Shown here piece after piece: positions 22,206 to 33,816 of a DNA stretch of 64,000 bases (within the stretch, counting starts at the first letter, position 1; the number at the start of each line of letters is the position of its first letter). The stretch is from Dugong dugon (lineage: Eukaryota > Chordata > Mammalia > Sirenia > Dugongidae). Below the pieces are notes generated by a model, which worked only from the letters and a program-made list of their open reading frames with translations, was not told where the DNA came from and did no database searches. The stretch is from contig CM057462.1 in the NCBI GenBank assembly GCA_030035585.1, positions 142,750,734 to 142,814,733 of the forward strand. Reading direction: 5' to 3'. A program made the position numbers and the translations under genes.

Positions 22206-24900
22206 GAAGTCCTGCTGAGTCTTTATACTTTTCTTTTTTATTTTGATTTGTAGGATTGTTAGATTCCTTTGTGGTTACCTTAATACTTACCCCTATTTTT
22301 CTAAGTTTATACCAGTGTTTTATTTCTTTGTATCTCCTTAACTTCCCCTCCATATGCAAAATCTGATTGCCTTCTTTAATTCCCTCTTTTTTGTTTTAAT
22401 GTTGTCCTTTTTTACATATTGATATCTCTGTTTCCCTATTTTCAGTGTTTTAGCTTTGATGTATTTTTGACTTCCCTATCTGAATCAATATCTGGTTGCT
22501 CTGTCTTGTGTTCTAGTCTTGTGTTGTTAACCGATGTTATTGATTATCTAACCATAGGACACTCTTTAGTATTTCTTGTAATTTTGGTTTGATTTTTGCA
22601 AATTCCCTAAACTTCTGTTTATCTGGAAATGCCCTAATTTCGCCATCATATTTGAAAGACAGTGTTGCTGGATATATAATTATTGTCTGGCTGTTGTTTT
22701 CCTTCAAGGCTTTATATATGTCGTCCCATTTCTTTTTTGCCTGCATGGTTTCTGCTGAGTAGTCCAAACTTATTCTAACTGACTCTCTTTGTAGATGACT
22801 TTTATCCCTAGCTGCTCTTAAAATTCTCTCTTCATCTTTGGTTTTGGTAAGTTTGATTATAATATGTCTTGGTCACTTTCTTTTGGGATCTACCTTATGT
22901 GGGGTTTGATGAGCATCTTGGATAGATATCTTCTCTTATTTCATGATATCAGGGAAGTTTTCTGTAAACGAATCTTCAACAATTTTCTCTGTATTTTCTG
23001 TTATCTCCCTCTGTTCTGGTACTCCAATCACTCGTAGCTTATTTCTCTGGATAGATTTTCACATAACTCTTAGAGTTTCTTCATTCTTTTTAATTCTTTT
23101 ATCTGATTTTTCCTTAAATAAGTTGGTGTCAAGAGCTTTATCTTCAGTGTCACTAATGCTAACTTCTACTGTCTCAATTCTGCTCCTATGACTTTCTATT
23201 GAGTTTTCTAATTCTGAAATTTTATTGTTAATGTTCTGGATTTCTGATTCTGTCTCTCTGTGGATTCTTAAAGCCTATTAAATTTGGCATTATGTTCTTG
23301 AATAACTGTTTTATGTTCCGCTATTACTGTGTCTGTATGTTGTCTGGCTGTTTCTGTGTTCTGTCGATTTCCTTTCTTATTTTTAGAAGAGTTCTGTATA
23401 TTAATCTTTTGTATTCTGCCTATGGCAATTCCAAGAAATTCTCTTCCTCCAGAGAATTTATTGATTCTTTATTTTGGGAGCTTGCTGAAGCATCATGGAC
23501 TGCCTCCTTATGTGATTTGATATTGACTCTTGTCTCTGAGCCATCAACAAGTTATTATAATTTTATTTTATACTTGTTTATTGAGTCCTAGCTTCTTGTT
23601 TTGTTTTGATTTCATATGCCCCAGTAAGCAGCTCGTGTGCACTAGTTTGATTACTGGCACCTTTGAAGCTCTAACGTCCTGTCACCGGGTAGTTAGTTCT
23701 GTAACTAAGTATGTGCACACAGGAGTCCGGTAAATTTTCTTGTATTGATTCAGCTCAGGTGTCCAGGCTGTTGGTCACCAAGTATGTGGTGCAGGCTCTC
23801 ACCTACAGTCTTAGAGAGGAATGAGTGGTTCGTGTAGGTATAGGTATCTGGCTGCAGTAGTGGGTCACATGCTGAGCAAGGCAGGGGGCTGATGGCTGCC
23901 CCTGAGTGTCTGAAAGGAAAGCATATCCCTATTCCCTAGAGCCACTAGGTAAGTGAGTTTTGCAGCCAGACTATGGGCACCCTACTCTGTTGGTTGTAAA
24001 GATGCAGGGGCACCACCTATTCTTGGACCCCTGTCACAGGTGACTAAGTGGCATAGGTGGAGCCACCAATCCTCAAGTACCAGGTGCGGATCTGTAAATG
24101 TGCCTGCTTATTGGGCAGGGCTGTGTCAAAGGTCACGAATCTGCCACTTCACAGCTGAAACAGTTGGAGTTAGACTTCAGGTGCTTACCTTGTTGTACTG
24201 TGGTAGTGAGGGCTTACGCTGTTGAGATGGGTCCACACAAGTCTATACAGTGGTGGACGGCTCTCAAAGTCTGCAGACCCCTTATGCCTGTGTCTAGCAA
24301 AGGAGCTGTGCTGCCCTGAGTTCCTGGCTTATGGGAGCCAGTAGCCTATTCCCACTCCAAGGCCAGGAGAATGGGCCAGGGTGCCTTTTGGGATCTACTT
24401 CTGGCCTAGGGGTCTCAGAAACTTCAGAAGGCTGGACTGGAGCAGAGAAGGGAGGGAGGAGGTAAAAGGGAGAGAGGTTTTTCCCAAATAGGCTTTTTTT
24501 TTTAAGTCCCCTCAAAAGTTCACATGCATCTACTTACCTTTGCCACCTGGAAGCTGCTTTTCACAGGTTCAGAGCGTTCAGGCAGAATCTCTGCTGCCGG
24601 ATGTCTCTCAATGTGGAAACTGTCTCCTGAGCGCTCGTGCAGAGCTGTATGCCTGCTTCACTGTGTACCTCGGAGCCGGTGGGGGCTGAAGGGTTGTGGC
24701 TCCAGCTGAGTCCGGTCTGGCACTTCTTGCTTCTTCAGAGCCGTCTCCCTGTCCCCCCACCACTCAGTCCGATTCCTCAACTTTGCCTTGTTCAGGGCTC
24801 CTAGATATTCATATACAACCAAATCACTTGTTTTTCCAGGTCTTTGTTGTAAGAGGGATATAGGAAGCTGTCTGACTACTCCAGCATCTTGGCCCTGCCT
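22206..24900 (-). mobile_element. 5' half of a type A L1, joined to the 5' end of the type B L1
   Basis: This is a minus-strand L1 part made of the inter-ORF spacer (22206-22536), ORF1 (22537-23496) and a type A 5'UTR (23497-24900). The 5'UTR matches the plus-strand L1 at 26268-27683 (for example GTGGAGCCACCAATC at about 24057 and its complement near 27118) and is unrelated to the type B 5'UTR next to it. The 5' terminus (24900) has the usual CCAAGATG block near the start, in complement. No ORF2 or 3'UTR follows at the low side. The junction at about 22206 falls in the spacer shortly before the ORF2 start. Confidence 0.88.
22537..23496 (-). pseudogene. L1 ORF1 pseudogene, type A
   Basis: The start is the ATG at 23496, by alignment with the type A copy at 27684. 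One base is missing right after the two ATGs, which shifts the frame at once. The C-terminal domain is open at 22767-22537 with KKWDDIYKALKENNSQTIII and LSFKYDGEIRAFPDKQKFRE. In sequence it is clearly closer to the ORF1 of the plus-strand L1 at 27684-28625 than to the neighbouring type B ORF1. Confidence 0.87.
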
Positions 24901-24920
24901 CTATTAACAGTCATTTGAAT
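24901..24920. repeat. Target-site duplication, right copy (composite L1)
   Basis: This pairs with 14338-14357 (18 of 20 identical). It lies directly after the type A 5' terminus. Confidence 0.85.
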
Positions 24921-25334
24921 TTTAAAAGTAAATAAAAAATCTGTTGGCTATCTAAGTAAATGATCAAATTATTTTTAAGATGAATGACCATACGTTCTGA
25001 TTTTCATGGGGTAGTTACTTGTTTATACCTTGTGTACTGTACAATTTCTTTTTACTGTCCAAAGTCATTTTCACTTTTAAAAGAGTTCCCCTTTGAAATT
25101 AAATATATAATCAAGTTGGTGTCACACTCCCACAACCTTTTATGTCTATAAGCAGTAGAGCTCTATTTCTAAGAAATTTGTTAAAAGAGTGGACCAAGTG
25201 TTTTATATCCAGATAACTCTCCTTCGAGTACAAAGGTAATGAACATCCCAATTTCAAGTTGAAAGAACTCAAGGAGTTTACATCTTATGACCACTTCATG
25301 ATCAATCTTACAGAGCAAGATCAGCAAAATAGGA
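24921..25334. other. AT-rich unique DNA
   Basis: No gene or repeat is recognised. This is the old flank that originally continued from the sequence left of 6390. Confidence 0.5.
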
Positions 25335-25535
25335 ACTACAGGAAAATCAGGCCCAATGCCTATGTTTGCAAACAGCTTTATTGGAACACAGCAAGGTTCG
25401 TCCATTTACATATTGTCTATAGTTTCTTTTGCACTATAGCAACAGAATTGAATACTTGTGACAGACACCATATGACACACAAAGTCAAAAATTTGCTCCC
25501 TAGACTTTACAGAAAAAATGTTTTCTGACTCTCGG
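25335..25535 (-). mobile_element. hAT/Charlie-type non-autonomous DNA transposon (MITE)
   Basis: The run TTTATTGGAACACAGCAAGG, TTTACATATTGTCTATAG, GTGACAGACACCATATG and TTTACAGAAAAAATGTTTTC follows, in order, the well-known mammalian MITE that starts CAGGGGTCGGCAAACT on the other strand. Its exact family name I cannot give with certainty. It has no coding capacity. Confidence 0.7.
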
Positions 25536-26258
25536 TCTATATTCATAGTTTCACACTAGAATTTGGAGTCCTTGAGGTGAGTAAAAAATAACACTTGAAA
25601 ATATTATGTTTACCAAATAATTTTATTCCAAATAACTTTTAACGACCAGAATATCAATTACCAAATTTTAATAATTTCTACTTTATAAGCATGTATGGGT
25701 GAACAGCATATGTTAATGTTTTCTTCTCTTAATTTAGTATTATTAAGCCTAATTTTCTTAAATTAAAATATTGAAATATACATTTTAACACAATCAGATA
25801 CTATAAAATTGATTCCTTGAAGTGTAACTTTTTAAGACCTTTTCCAAAGTTTCTAAATTGGTCTGGCAGCTGCTGCCAAATGATGGGGAGCAATACTCAT
25901 TTGCACTTCCCCACCAATTTCAAGACTAAGAACAAAAGTTTCTGTAGCATTCCTATCACCTGGTGGCTTATTGGTAGAAAATAGATTTTTAATAAATATT
26001 TCCTATCTAAACTAATTTAGGCTATCACCAGCCTGCTAAATCAGCTTTCAAGAATACATGTTTTAACTAGCCCTTGAAATATATGTCTCAGCAACAGCTT
26101 ATGAGTAATAACTTTCCAAAATAAATATTTTGAGCAGATCAGAATGCCACATTTTCTTGTTACTTTTTCTCATATTTATGAGATAGCTATAGGAAAGTAG
26201 GCTAGCGTCTCTTATTCAAAATCTAGTAGCCACTTTTAAATATTCTTCTATATAGACA
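25536..26258. other. AT-rich unique DNA
   Basis: No gene or recognisable repeat is seen. The somewhat GC-richer patch at 25860-25935 has no identifiable origin. Confidence 0.5.
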
Positions 26259-26259
26259 T

Positions 26260-26267
26260 ACAAAGTG
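26260..26267. repeat. Probable target-site duplication of the plus-strand L1
   Basis: ACAAAGTG at 26260-26267 is repeated at 35921-35928 directly after the A-rich tail. Eight bases is short but within the L1 range. Confidence 0.6.
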
Positions 26268-27683
26268 GAGGTGGGGTCAAGATGGCAGAGTTGTCAGACA
26301 ATTCCTGTGGTCCCTTTTAAAACAAAGACCTGAAAAAAACAAGCGAATTGATTATCTGACAATCTAGGAGCCCTGAACATCAAAGGCAAAGTTGAATTGG
26401 ACTGAGCGGCAGGGGGAGGAAGAGACTGTTCAGGAGCAGTGAAGAGTTACCAGACCTGACCTGGCCAGCACCAACATGCTGCAGGCTGGACTGGCTGCTG
26501 TGCGCAAAGAGGCAAGCAGTGGTGTTCAGGACACGTTTTCCATAGTGGGAGAGATCAAGAGGTGGAGAGTCTGCTCAAGCCTCCAGAACCAGAGAGAAGC
26601 AGCACTCAATCAGCAAAAGATAAGTACATGTGTCTAACCTACTGAGAAGATGAAAAAAAAATCCCCTTTGGGAAGAACCTGTCTCTGATTTACCTGTCCC
26701 CCCCACTCTGCACTGGGTCCTGGCATGGCTTCAGTGATTTCCATGCACCCTGGGCCAGAAGTGGGACTGGTCTCACACCCTCAGCCATTCTATCAGCTTT
26801 GGAGAGGGAACAAATTAACAAACAGGAAAAAATAATCTGCCAGCTCCCCTAAGCCAGGAACTCAGGGACGGCACAACCCCTTTGCCTAGGCACAGGCATA
26901 AGGGGTCCACAGACTTTGAATGCCTTTCATCCCTGCATAGAAATGTGTTGATCCATTTCAAAAGCACAGGTCCTCATTAGCACAGTACAACTGGGTATAT
27001 ACCTGAAGCCTGTTTTCAACTATATCAGATATAAAGGGGAGTGGCAGATTCATGACATTTCATACCACCCTGCCCATTAAGCAGGGTCTTCATCTACACA
27101 CATCAGGGGCCTGATGATTGGTGGCTCCACCCATGCCACATAGCCACCTGCAACAGGGGTCCAAGTGATGCCTCCCAGTCCTTACAGCCAACCTCACTGG
27201 GTGCCCATACTCTGGATGCAAAACCTACACACCAGTGCACTCTAGGAAGCAGAGATGTGCTTTCCTCCAAAATACTCAGGGGCAGCCATCAGCTTCCTGC
27301 CCTTGTTCAGTACATGACACCCTACTGCAGCCAGATACCTATGCCTACTCCAATCACCCCTGCCCATCTGGGACTGTAGGTGAGAGCATGCACCACACAC
27401 TTGGTAACCGACTACCTGGACACCTGAGCTGAATCCATACAAGAAAAGTAAATAGACTCCTGGGCTCACATACCTAGTAACAAATCTAACCATCATGTGA
27501 GAGGACATGAGAGCTCCAGAAGTGCCAATAATCAAACTACCTCGCATGAGGAGCATATTTGGGCATATCAAAACAAAACAAAACAAGAAGCTAGGACACA
27601 ATAAGCAAACATAAAATAAATATAATAACTTATTGATGGCTTGGAGACAACAGTCAATATCAAATCATATAAAGAGTCAGATC
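26268..27683 (+). promoter_or_regulatory. Type A L1 5'UTR with a YY1-like site
   Basis: CAAGATGGC at 26278-26286 lies about 10 bases from the 5' end. In the human L1 a YY1 site at this place sets the transcription start, so the same role is likely here. The rest matches the minus-strand 23497-24900. No tandem units are seen, in contrast to the type B leader. Confidence 0.65.
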
Positions 27684-28625
27684 ATGATGGCTTCAACAAG
27701 TGCCCAAAACAAAGAATCAGAAAACATTCCTGAGGAAGAGAACTTCTTGGAATTAGCAGAGGTCGAGTTCAAAAGATTAATATACAGAGCTCTTCAAGAG
27801 ATCGGGAAGAAGATCATGCAAAAAGCAGAATAAGCCAAAGAACAAGCAGACAAAGTAACAGAGGAAATTAAGAAGGATACACAAGAGCATAATGACAAAT
27901 TTAACAGGCTGTTAGAATTCATAGAGAGACAGCAATCAGAAATCCAAAAAATTACAATAAAATTTCAGAATTAGACAACTCAATAAAAAGTCATAGGAGC
28001 AGAACTGAGGCAAAGAAAGTCAGAATTAGTGAGACTGAAGATAAAGCACTTGACACTTTTTATCTTTGAGGATAAATTAGATAAAACAATTCAAAAAATG
28101 AAGAAACGCTAAGAATTATGTGGGACTATATCAGGAGGAATAACCTATGAGTGATTGGAGTACCAGAGCAGGGGAGGATAGAGGAAAATACAAAGAGAAT
28201 TGCTGAAGATTTGTTGGCATAAAACTTCTCTGATATCGTGAAAGATGAGAAGATATCTATCCAAAACCTCATTGAACTCCACACAAGGTAGATCCCAAAA
28301 GAAAGTCACCAAGACATACTATAATCAAACTTGCCAAAACCAAAGACAAAGAATTTTAAGAGCAGCTAGGGATAAATGAAAAGTCATCACAAATGACAGT
28401 CAATAAGACTAAGCTGACCACTCAGCAGAAACCATGCAGACGAGAAGGCAATGGGATGACATACATAAAGCCTTGAAGGAAAAATATTGCCAGCCAAGAA
28501 TTATATCCAGCAAAACTGTCTCCAAATATGATGGCAAAATTAGGATATTTCCAGATAAACAGAAGTTTAGGGAATTTGTAAAAACCAAATCAAAATTTCA
28601 AGAAATACTAAAGGGAGACCTCTGA
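27684..28625 (+). pseudogene. L1 ORF1 pseudogene, type A
   Basis: The start is placed at the first of two adjacent ATGs (27684), giving MMASTSAQNKESENIPEEEN. This aligns with the type B start MVPIGVQNKTPEDFPVEEKA. The coiled-coil part (EFKRLIYRALQEIGKKIMQK) stops at about 27831. The middle is in shifted frames. The C-terminal domain is open again at 28434-28625 with QWDDIHKALKEKYCQPRIIS and IRIFPDKQKFREFVKTKSKF. Full length would be about 313 codons. Confidence 0.9.
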
Positions 28626-29831
28626 TTAGAAAATCAATAACATCAGATAAGAACCCAGAACTAGAACACAGGACAGAACAACCAGATATCAACCCAGTTA
28701 GGGAAGTCACTAAAATAAATCAAAGCTAAAACCCTTAAAGTAGGGAAACAGAGTGCCAATATGTAAAAGATGACAACATTAAAACAAAAAAAGGTACTAA
28801 AAAATGTAGTCATAGACCTATCATAAGGAGAGGAAGTCAAGGAATTATAAAGAAATAAAAGAGTCATTTAAACTTAGAAAAATTGAGATAAATATTAAGG
28901 TAATCACAAAGGAAACTAAAAATCCTACATATCAAAATAAAAAAACAAGAAAAATATAAAGACTCAGCAAATACAAAATCAATAACAAAGAAAAGGATGA
29001 AAATACATAAAGAAAAACAACTCAGCACAGAAAATTAAATGGAACAAAGAAATACATCAAAATAACAGCACTAAACTCATACGTATCAATAATTACACTG
29101 AATGTAAATGGACTAAATACACCAATAAAGAGACAGAGAGTGGCAGATTAGATTAAAAAACACAATCCGTCTATATGCTGCCTACAAGAGACATACCTTA
29201 GACTTAAAGACACAAACAAACTAAAATTCAAAGGATGGAAAAATATATATCAGGCAAACAACACACAAAAAAGAGCAGGAGTGACATTAATCTCTGATAA
29301 AATAGACTTTAAAGTAAAATCCACCACAAAATATATAGAAGGACATTATATAATGATTAAAGGGTCAATACACCAAGAGGACATAACCATAATAAATATT
29401 TATGCACCCAGCGACAGGGCTCCATAATGCATAAAACACAACTCTGGTCATTCTGTCCTGCATTGAAAAGAAAAATAGACAGCTTCACAATAATACTGGA
29501 AGTCTTCAACACATCACTTCTGGTAAAGGAGAGATCATCCAGAAAGAAGCTCAATAATGACACGGAAGATCTAAATGCCACAATCAACCAACTTGATCAT
29601 ATAGACATATACAAAACACTCCACCCAACACTGAACAAGTACATCTTCTTTTACAAAGTACCTGGAACATTCTGTAGAATAGACCACATATTAAGCCACA
29701 AAGCAAGCCTTAACAGTATCCAAAACACTGAAATATTACAAAGCATCTTTTCTGACCATAAGGCCATAAAAGTGGAAATCAATAACAGAAAAAGCAAGGA
29801 AAAAAATCAGCTACATGGAAACAGAACAACA

Positions 29832-29836
29832 CCTTG
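29832..29836. repeat. 5-bp target-site duplication, left (solo LTR)
   Basis: CCTTG at 29832-29836 is repeated exactly at 30319-30323. Removing the LTR and one copy restores a continuous L1 ORF2 sequence (ACACCTTGCTCAAAAACTAC), which proves that these bases flanked the integration. Confidence 0.93.
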
Positions 29837-30035
29837 TGTCATGGTTTGAATTATGTCCCCACAAAAATGTCTGTATCAGTTTGGCTGGGCCATGATTCCT
29901 GGTACTGTGTGATTTTCCTATATGTTGTAAATCCTGCCTCTATGATGTTAATGAGGGAGGATGGGTGGCAGTTGTGTTAGTAAGGCAGAACTGGATCTAC
30001 AAGACCAGACTGTGTCCTGAGGCAATCTCTTGAGA

Positions 30036-30043
30036 TATAAAAG
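30036..30043 (+). promoter_or_regulatory. TATA box of the solo LTR
   Basis: TATAAAAG lies about 200 bp from the 5' end of the LTR. It points in the same direction as the host L1. Confidence 0.65.
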
Positions 30044-30247
30044 ACAGAAGTGAGCAGAGAGACAGGGGAACCTCATACCATCAGGAAAGCAATGCTGGGA
30101 GCAGAGCATGTCGTTTGGACTGTGGTCCCTGTGCAAAGAAGCTCCTAGTCCAGGGGAACATTGATGAGAAGGCCAACAGAGAGAGAAAGACTTCCCCTGG
30201 AGCTGACACCCTGAGTTTGGACTTTTAGTCTACTTTGATTATGAGGA

Positions 30248-30253
30248 AATAAA
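30248..30253 (+). terminator. Polyadenylation signal of the solo LTR
   Basis: AATAAA lies about 205 bp downstream of the TATA box, in plus orientation. It would end transcripts from the LTR, and could also end transcripts of the L1 it sits in. Confidence 0.6.
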
Positions 30254-30318
30254 CTTTTCTTCATTAAAACCATCCACTTGTGGTATTGCTGTTACAGCAG
30301 CACTAGATGACTAAGACA

Positions 30319-30323
30319 CCTTG
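30319..30323. repeat. 5-bp target-site duplication, right (solo LTR)
   Basis: CCTTG is identical to 29832-29836. Confidence 0.93.
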
Positions 30324-30919
30324 CTCAAAAACTACTTGGTTATAGAAGAAATTAAGGACAGAATAAAGAAATTCACAGAATCAAATGAGAAAAAAAAATC
30401 CTACCAGAACATTTGGGTTATAACAAAAGCAGTGCTCAGGGGTCAATTTATACCAATAAATGGACACATTCAAATAAAGAAAGGGCCAAAATCAGAACAT
30501 TAACTATACAACTCAAACAAATAGAAAAAGAGCAGCAAAGAAGCCCTTGGGCACAAGAAGAAAAGAAATAATAAAAATTAGAGAAAAATAAAATGAAATA
30601 GAAAAACAATTGAAAGAGTTATCAAGACCAAAAGCTGGTTCTTTGAAAAGATCAACAAAATTGATCAACCATTGGCCAAAATTACAAAAGAAAAACAGGA
30701 AAGCAAGCAAATAACCCGAATAACAAATGAGATGGGTAATATCACAACAGACCCAACTGAAATTAAAAGAATCATAACAGAATACTATGAAAAATTGTAC
30801 TCCACTAAATTCAAAAAATAGAGGAAATGGACAAATTTCTAAAAACACACTACCTCTCTAAACTAACACAAACAGAATAACTAAACAAACCTATAATGAA
30901 AAAAGAGATAGAAAAGGTA

Positions 30920-30954
<35 letters not shown>

Positions 30955-32266
30955 CCTGACGGCTTCATTGGAAAAATCTAAGAAACTTTCAGAGAAGAAT
31001 TAACATCACTGCTAATGAAGGTATTCAGAGTATAGAAAAAGATGGAATACTCCCAAACTCGTTCTATGTAGCCTGAATAACCCTGATACCAAAATCAGGT
31101 AAAGACACAACTAAAAAAGAACATTACAGAAGAATATCCTTCACAAACATAGACTTAAAAATCCTCAACAAAATTCTAGCCAATAGAATTCAACAACATA
31201 TCACAAAATAATGTACTGGGACCAAGTGGGATTCATAACAGGTATGCAGGGATAGTTCAACATTAGACAAACAAATAATGTAATCCAATACATAAATAAA
31301 ACAAATACAAGAACCACATGATCTTATTAATTGATACAGAAAGGGCATTTGACAAAGTCCAACACACATTCATGATAAAAACTCTCAGCAAAATAGGAAT
31401 AGAAGGGAGATTTCTCAACATAATTAGGGGCATTTATACAAAGGCAACAGCCAACTTCAGCCTAAATGGAGAGAGTCTGAAAGCAATCTCCTTGAGAATG
31501 GGAATCAGACAAGGATTCCCTTTATCATCACTCTTATTCAACATTGTACTAGAGGTCCTAGCCAGAGCAATTAGGCTAGAAAAAGAAACAAAGGGCATCC
31601 AAATTGGTCAGGAAGAAGGAAAAGTATCCCTATTTTCAGATGATATGATCTTACAAGTAGGAAACCCCAAGGAATCCACAAGAAAACTATTGGAACTAAT
31701 AGAAAATTTCAGCAAAGTATCAGGATACAAGATAAACAATCAAAAATCAGTTGGATTCCTCTACACCAACAAAGAAAACTTTGAACAGGAAATTACCAAA
31801 TCAATACTCTTTACAATACCCCCAAGAAGATAAAATACTTAGGAATAAATCTCACCAGAGAAGTAAAAGACCTATACAAAGAAAACTACAAGACACTACT
31901 GCAAGAAACCAAAAGAGACCTACATAAGTGGAAAAACATACCTTGTTCATGGATAGGAAGATTCAACATTGTGAAAATGTCATTTCTACCCAAAGCAATC
32001 TACAGATAGAGTGCAATCCCAATCCAAATTCCAATGACATTTTTTAATGAGATAGAGAAACAAATCACCAACTTCATTTGTAAAGGGAAGAGACCCTGGA
32101 AAATGAAGCATTACTGAAGAAGAACAAAGTGGGAGGCCTCACATTACCTGATTTTAAAACCTATTATACCGCCACAGTAATCAAAACAGCCAGGCACTGG
32201 TACAACCACAGATACATAGACCAAAGGAACAGAATTGAGAATCCAGATGTAAAATCATCCGCCTAT

Positions 32267-33816
32267 ATTGTTGATGTTGTTGTTAGGTGCCATAAAGTTG
32301 GTTCCAACTCATAGCAACCCTATGTACAACAGAACAAAACACTGCACGGTCCTGCACCATGCCCACATTCATTGTTATGCTTGAGTCCATTGTTGCAGCC
32401 ACTGTATCAATCCATATCGTGGAGTGCCTTCTTTTTGCTGACCCTGTAATTTCCCAAGCATCATGTCCTCATGCAGGGACTGATCCCTCCTGACAACATG
32501 TCCAAAGTATATAAGACATAGTCTCACTATCCTTGCTTCTAAGGAGCAATCTGGTTGTACTTCTTCCAAGACAAATTTGTTCATTCTTTTGGCAGTCCAT
32601 GGTATATTCAATATTCTTCGTCGACACACAATTCAAAGGTGTCAATTCTTCTTCCATCTTCCTTATTCATTGTCCAGCTTTTGCATGCCTACAATGCTAT
32701 TGAAACTACCGTGGCTAAGAAGACTAAGGTGACGTCTTTGCTTTTCAACACTTTTAAGAGGTCTTTTGCAGCAGATTTGTCCCATGCATTGTGTCTTTTG
32801 ATTTCTTGACTGCTTCCATGGGTGTTGATTGTGGATCCAAGTAAAATGAAATCCTTGACAACTTCAATCTTTTCTCCATTTATTGTAATGCTGCTTATTG
32901 GTCAAATTGTGAGGATTTTTGTTTCCTTTATGTTGAGGTGTAATCCATACTGAACGCTGTGATCTTTGATTTTCATCAGAAAGTGCAAGTCCTCTTCACT
33001 TTCAGCAAGCAAGATTGTGTCGTCTGCGTAACGCAGGTTGTTAATGAGTCTTCCTTCAATCCTGATGGCCCGTTCTTCTTCATATAGTCCAGCTTCTCTA
33101 ATTATTTGCTCAGCATACATATTGAATAGGTATGGTGGAAGGATACAACCCTGACACACCTTTCTTGACTTTAGACCACTCAGTATCCCCTTGTTCTGCC
33201 CAAATGACTGCCTCTTGATCTATGTACAGGTTCTTCAGGAGCACAAGGAAGTGTTCTGAAATTCCTATTCTTCGCAATGTTACCCATAATTTGTTATGAT
33301 CCACACAGTCAAATGTCTTTGCGCAGTCAATAAGACACAGGTAAACATCTTTCTGGTAGTCTCTGCTTTCAGCCAAGGTCCATTTGACATCAGCAACGTT
33401 ATCCCTGTTTCCACGTCTTCTTTTGAATATGGCCTGAATTTCTGGCAGTTCCCTGTCAATATACTTCTACAGCTTCTTTTGAAAGATCTTCAGCAAAATT
33501 TTACTTGCCTGTTATATTAATGATATTGTTTGATAATTTCCACTTTCGTTTGGATCAACTTTCTTGGGAATAGGCATAAATATGGATCTTTTCCAGTCAA
33601 TTGGCCAGGTAGCTGTCTTCCAAATTTCTTGGTATAGACGACTGAGCACTTCCAGGGCTGCATCCCTTTGTTGAAACATCTCAGTTGATATTTTGTCAAT
33701 TCCTAATTCCTTGTTTTTTTGCCAATGCCTTCAGTGGACCTTAGACTTCTTTCTTCAGTACCATTGGTTCCTGATCATATGCTACCTCTTGAAATGGTTG
33801 AATGTCAACCCATTCT
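32267..33816 (-). mobile_element. 5'-truncated RTE LINE inside L1 ORF2
   Basis: This minus-strand RTE of about 1.55 kb has its (TTG)n tail complement and 3' hairpin block AAAGTTGGTTCCAACTC at the low end. It holds the C-terminal half of the RTE polyprotein. The RT palm is visible in pieces: DVYLCLIDCAKTFDCVDHNK (33376-33110 frame) and CQGCILPPYLFNMYAEQIIR followed by NNLRYADDTILLAESEEDLH (33159-32902 frame), with the catalytic YADD intact. Downstream, thumb and C-terminal pieces (NIPWTAKRMNKFVLEEVQPD) lie at 32629-32375. The L1 reading frame continues on both sides. A long target duplication is not apparent, only CTAT on both sides. Confidence 0.92.

Larger units (their letters stand above)
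29837..30318 (+). repeat. Solo LTR of an endogenous retrovirus (ERVL-MaLR-like)
   Basis: This 482-bp element starts TGTCATGGTT and ends ACTAAGACA, so it has the canonical TG...CA termini, with a perfect 5-bp duplication on both sides. A TATAAAAG box lies at 30036-30043 and an AATAAA signal at 30248-30253, in the right order for U3-R-U5. No gag, pol or env remains. A solo LTR arises when the two LTRs of a provirus recombine. The start resembles MaLR LTRs, and the 5-bp duplication fits ERVL/MaLR; the family name is a memory-based judgement. Confidence 0.9.

Noticed and set aside
29837..30318. A provirus with coding genes
   Set aside because: Only one LTR is present, and the L1 sequence resumes directly after the 5-bp duplication. 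No retroviral gene is seen anywhere in the window.
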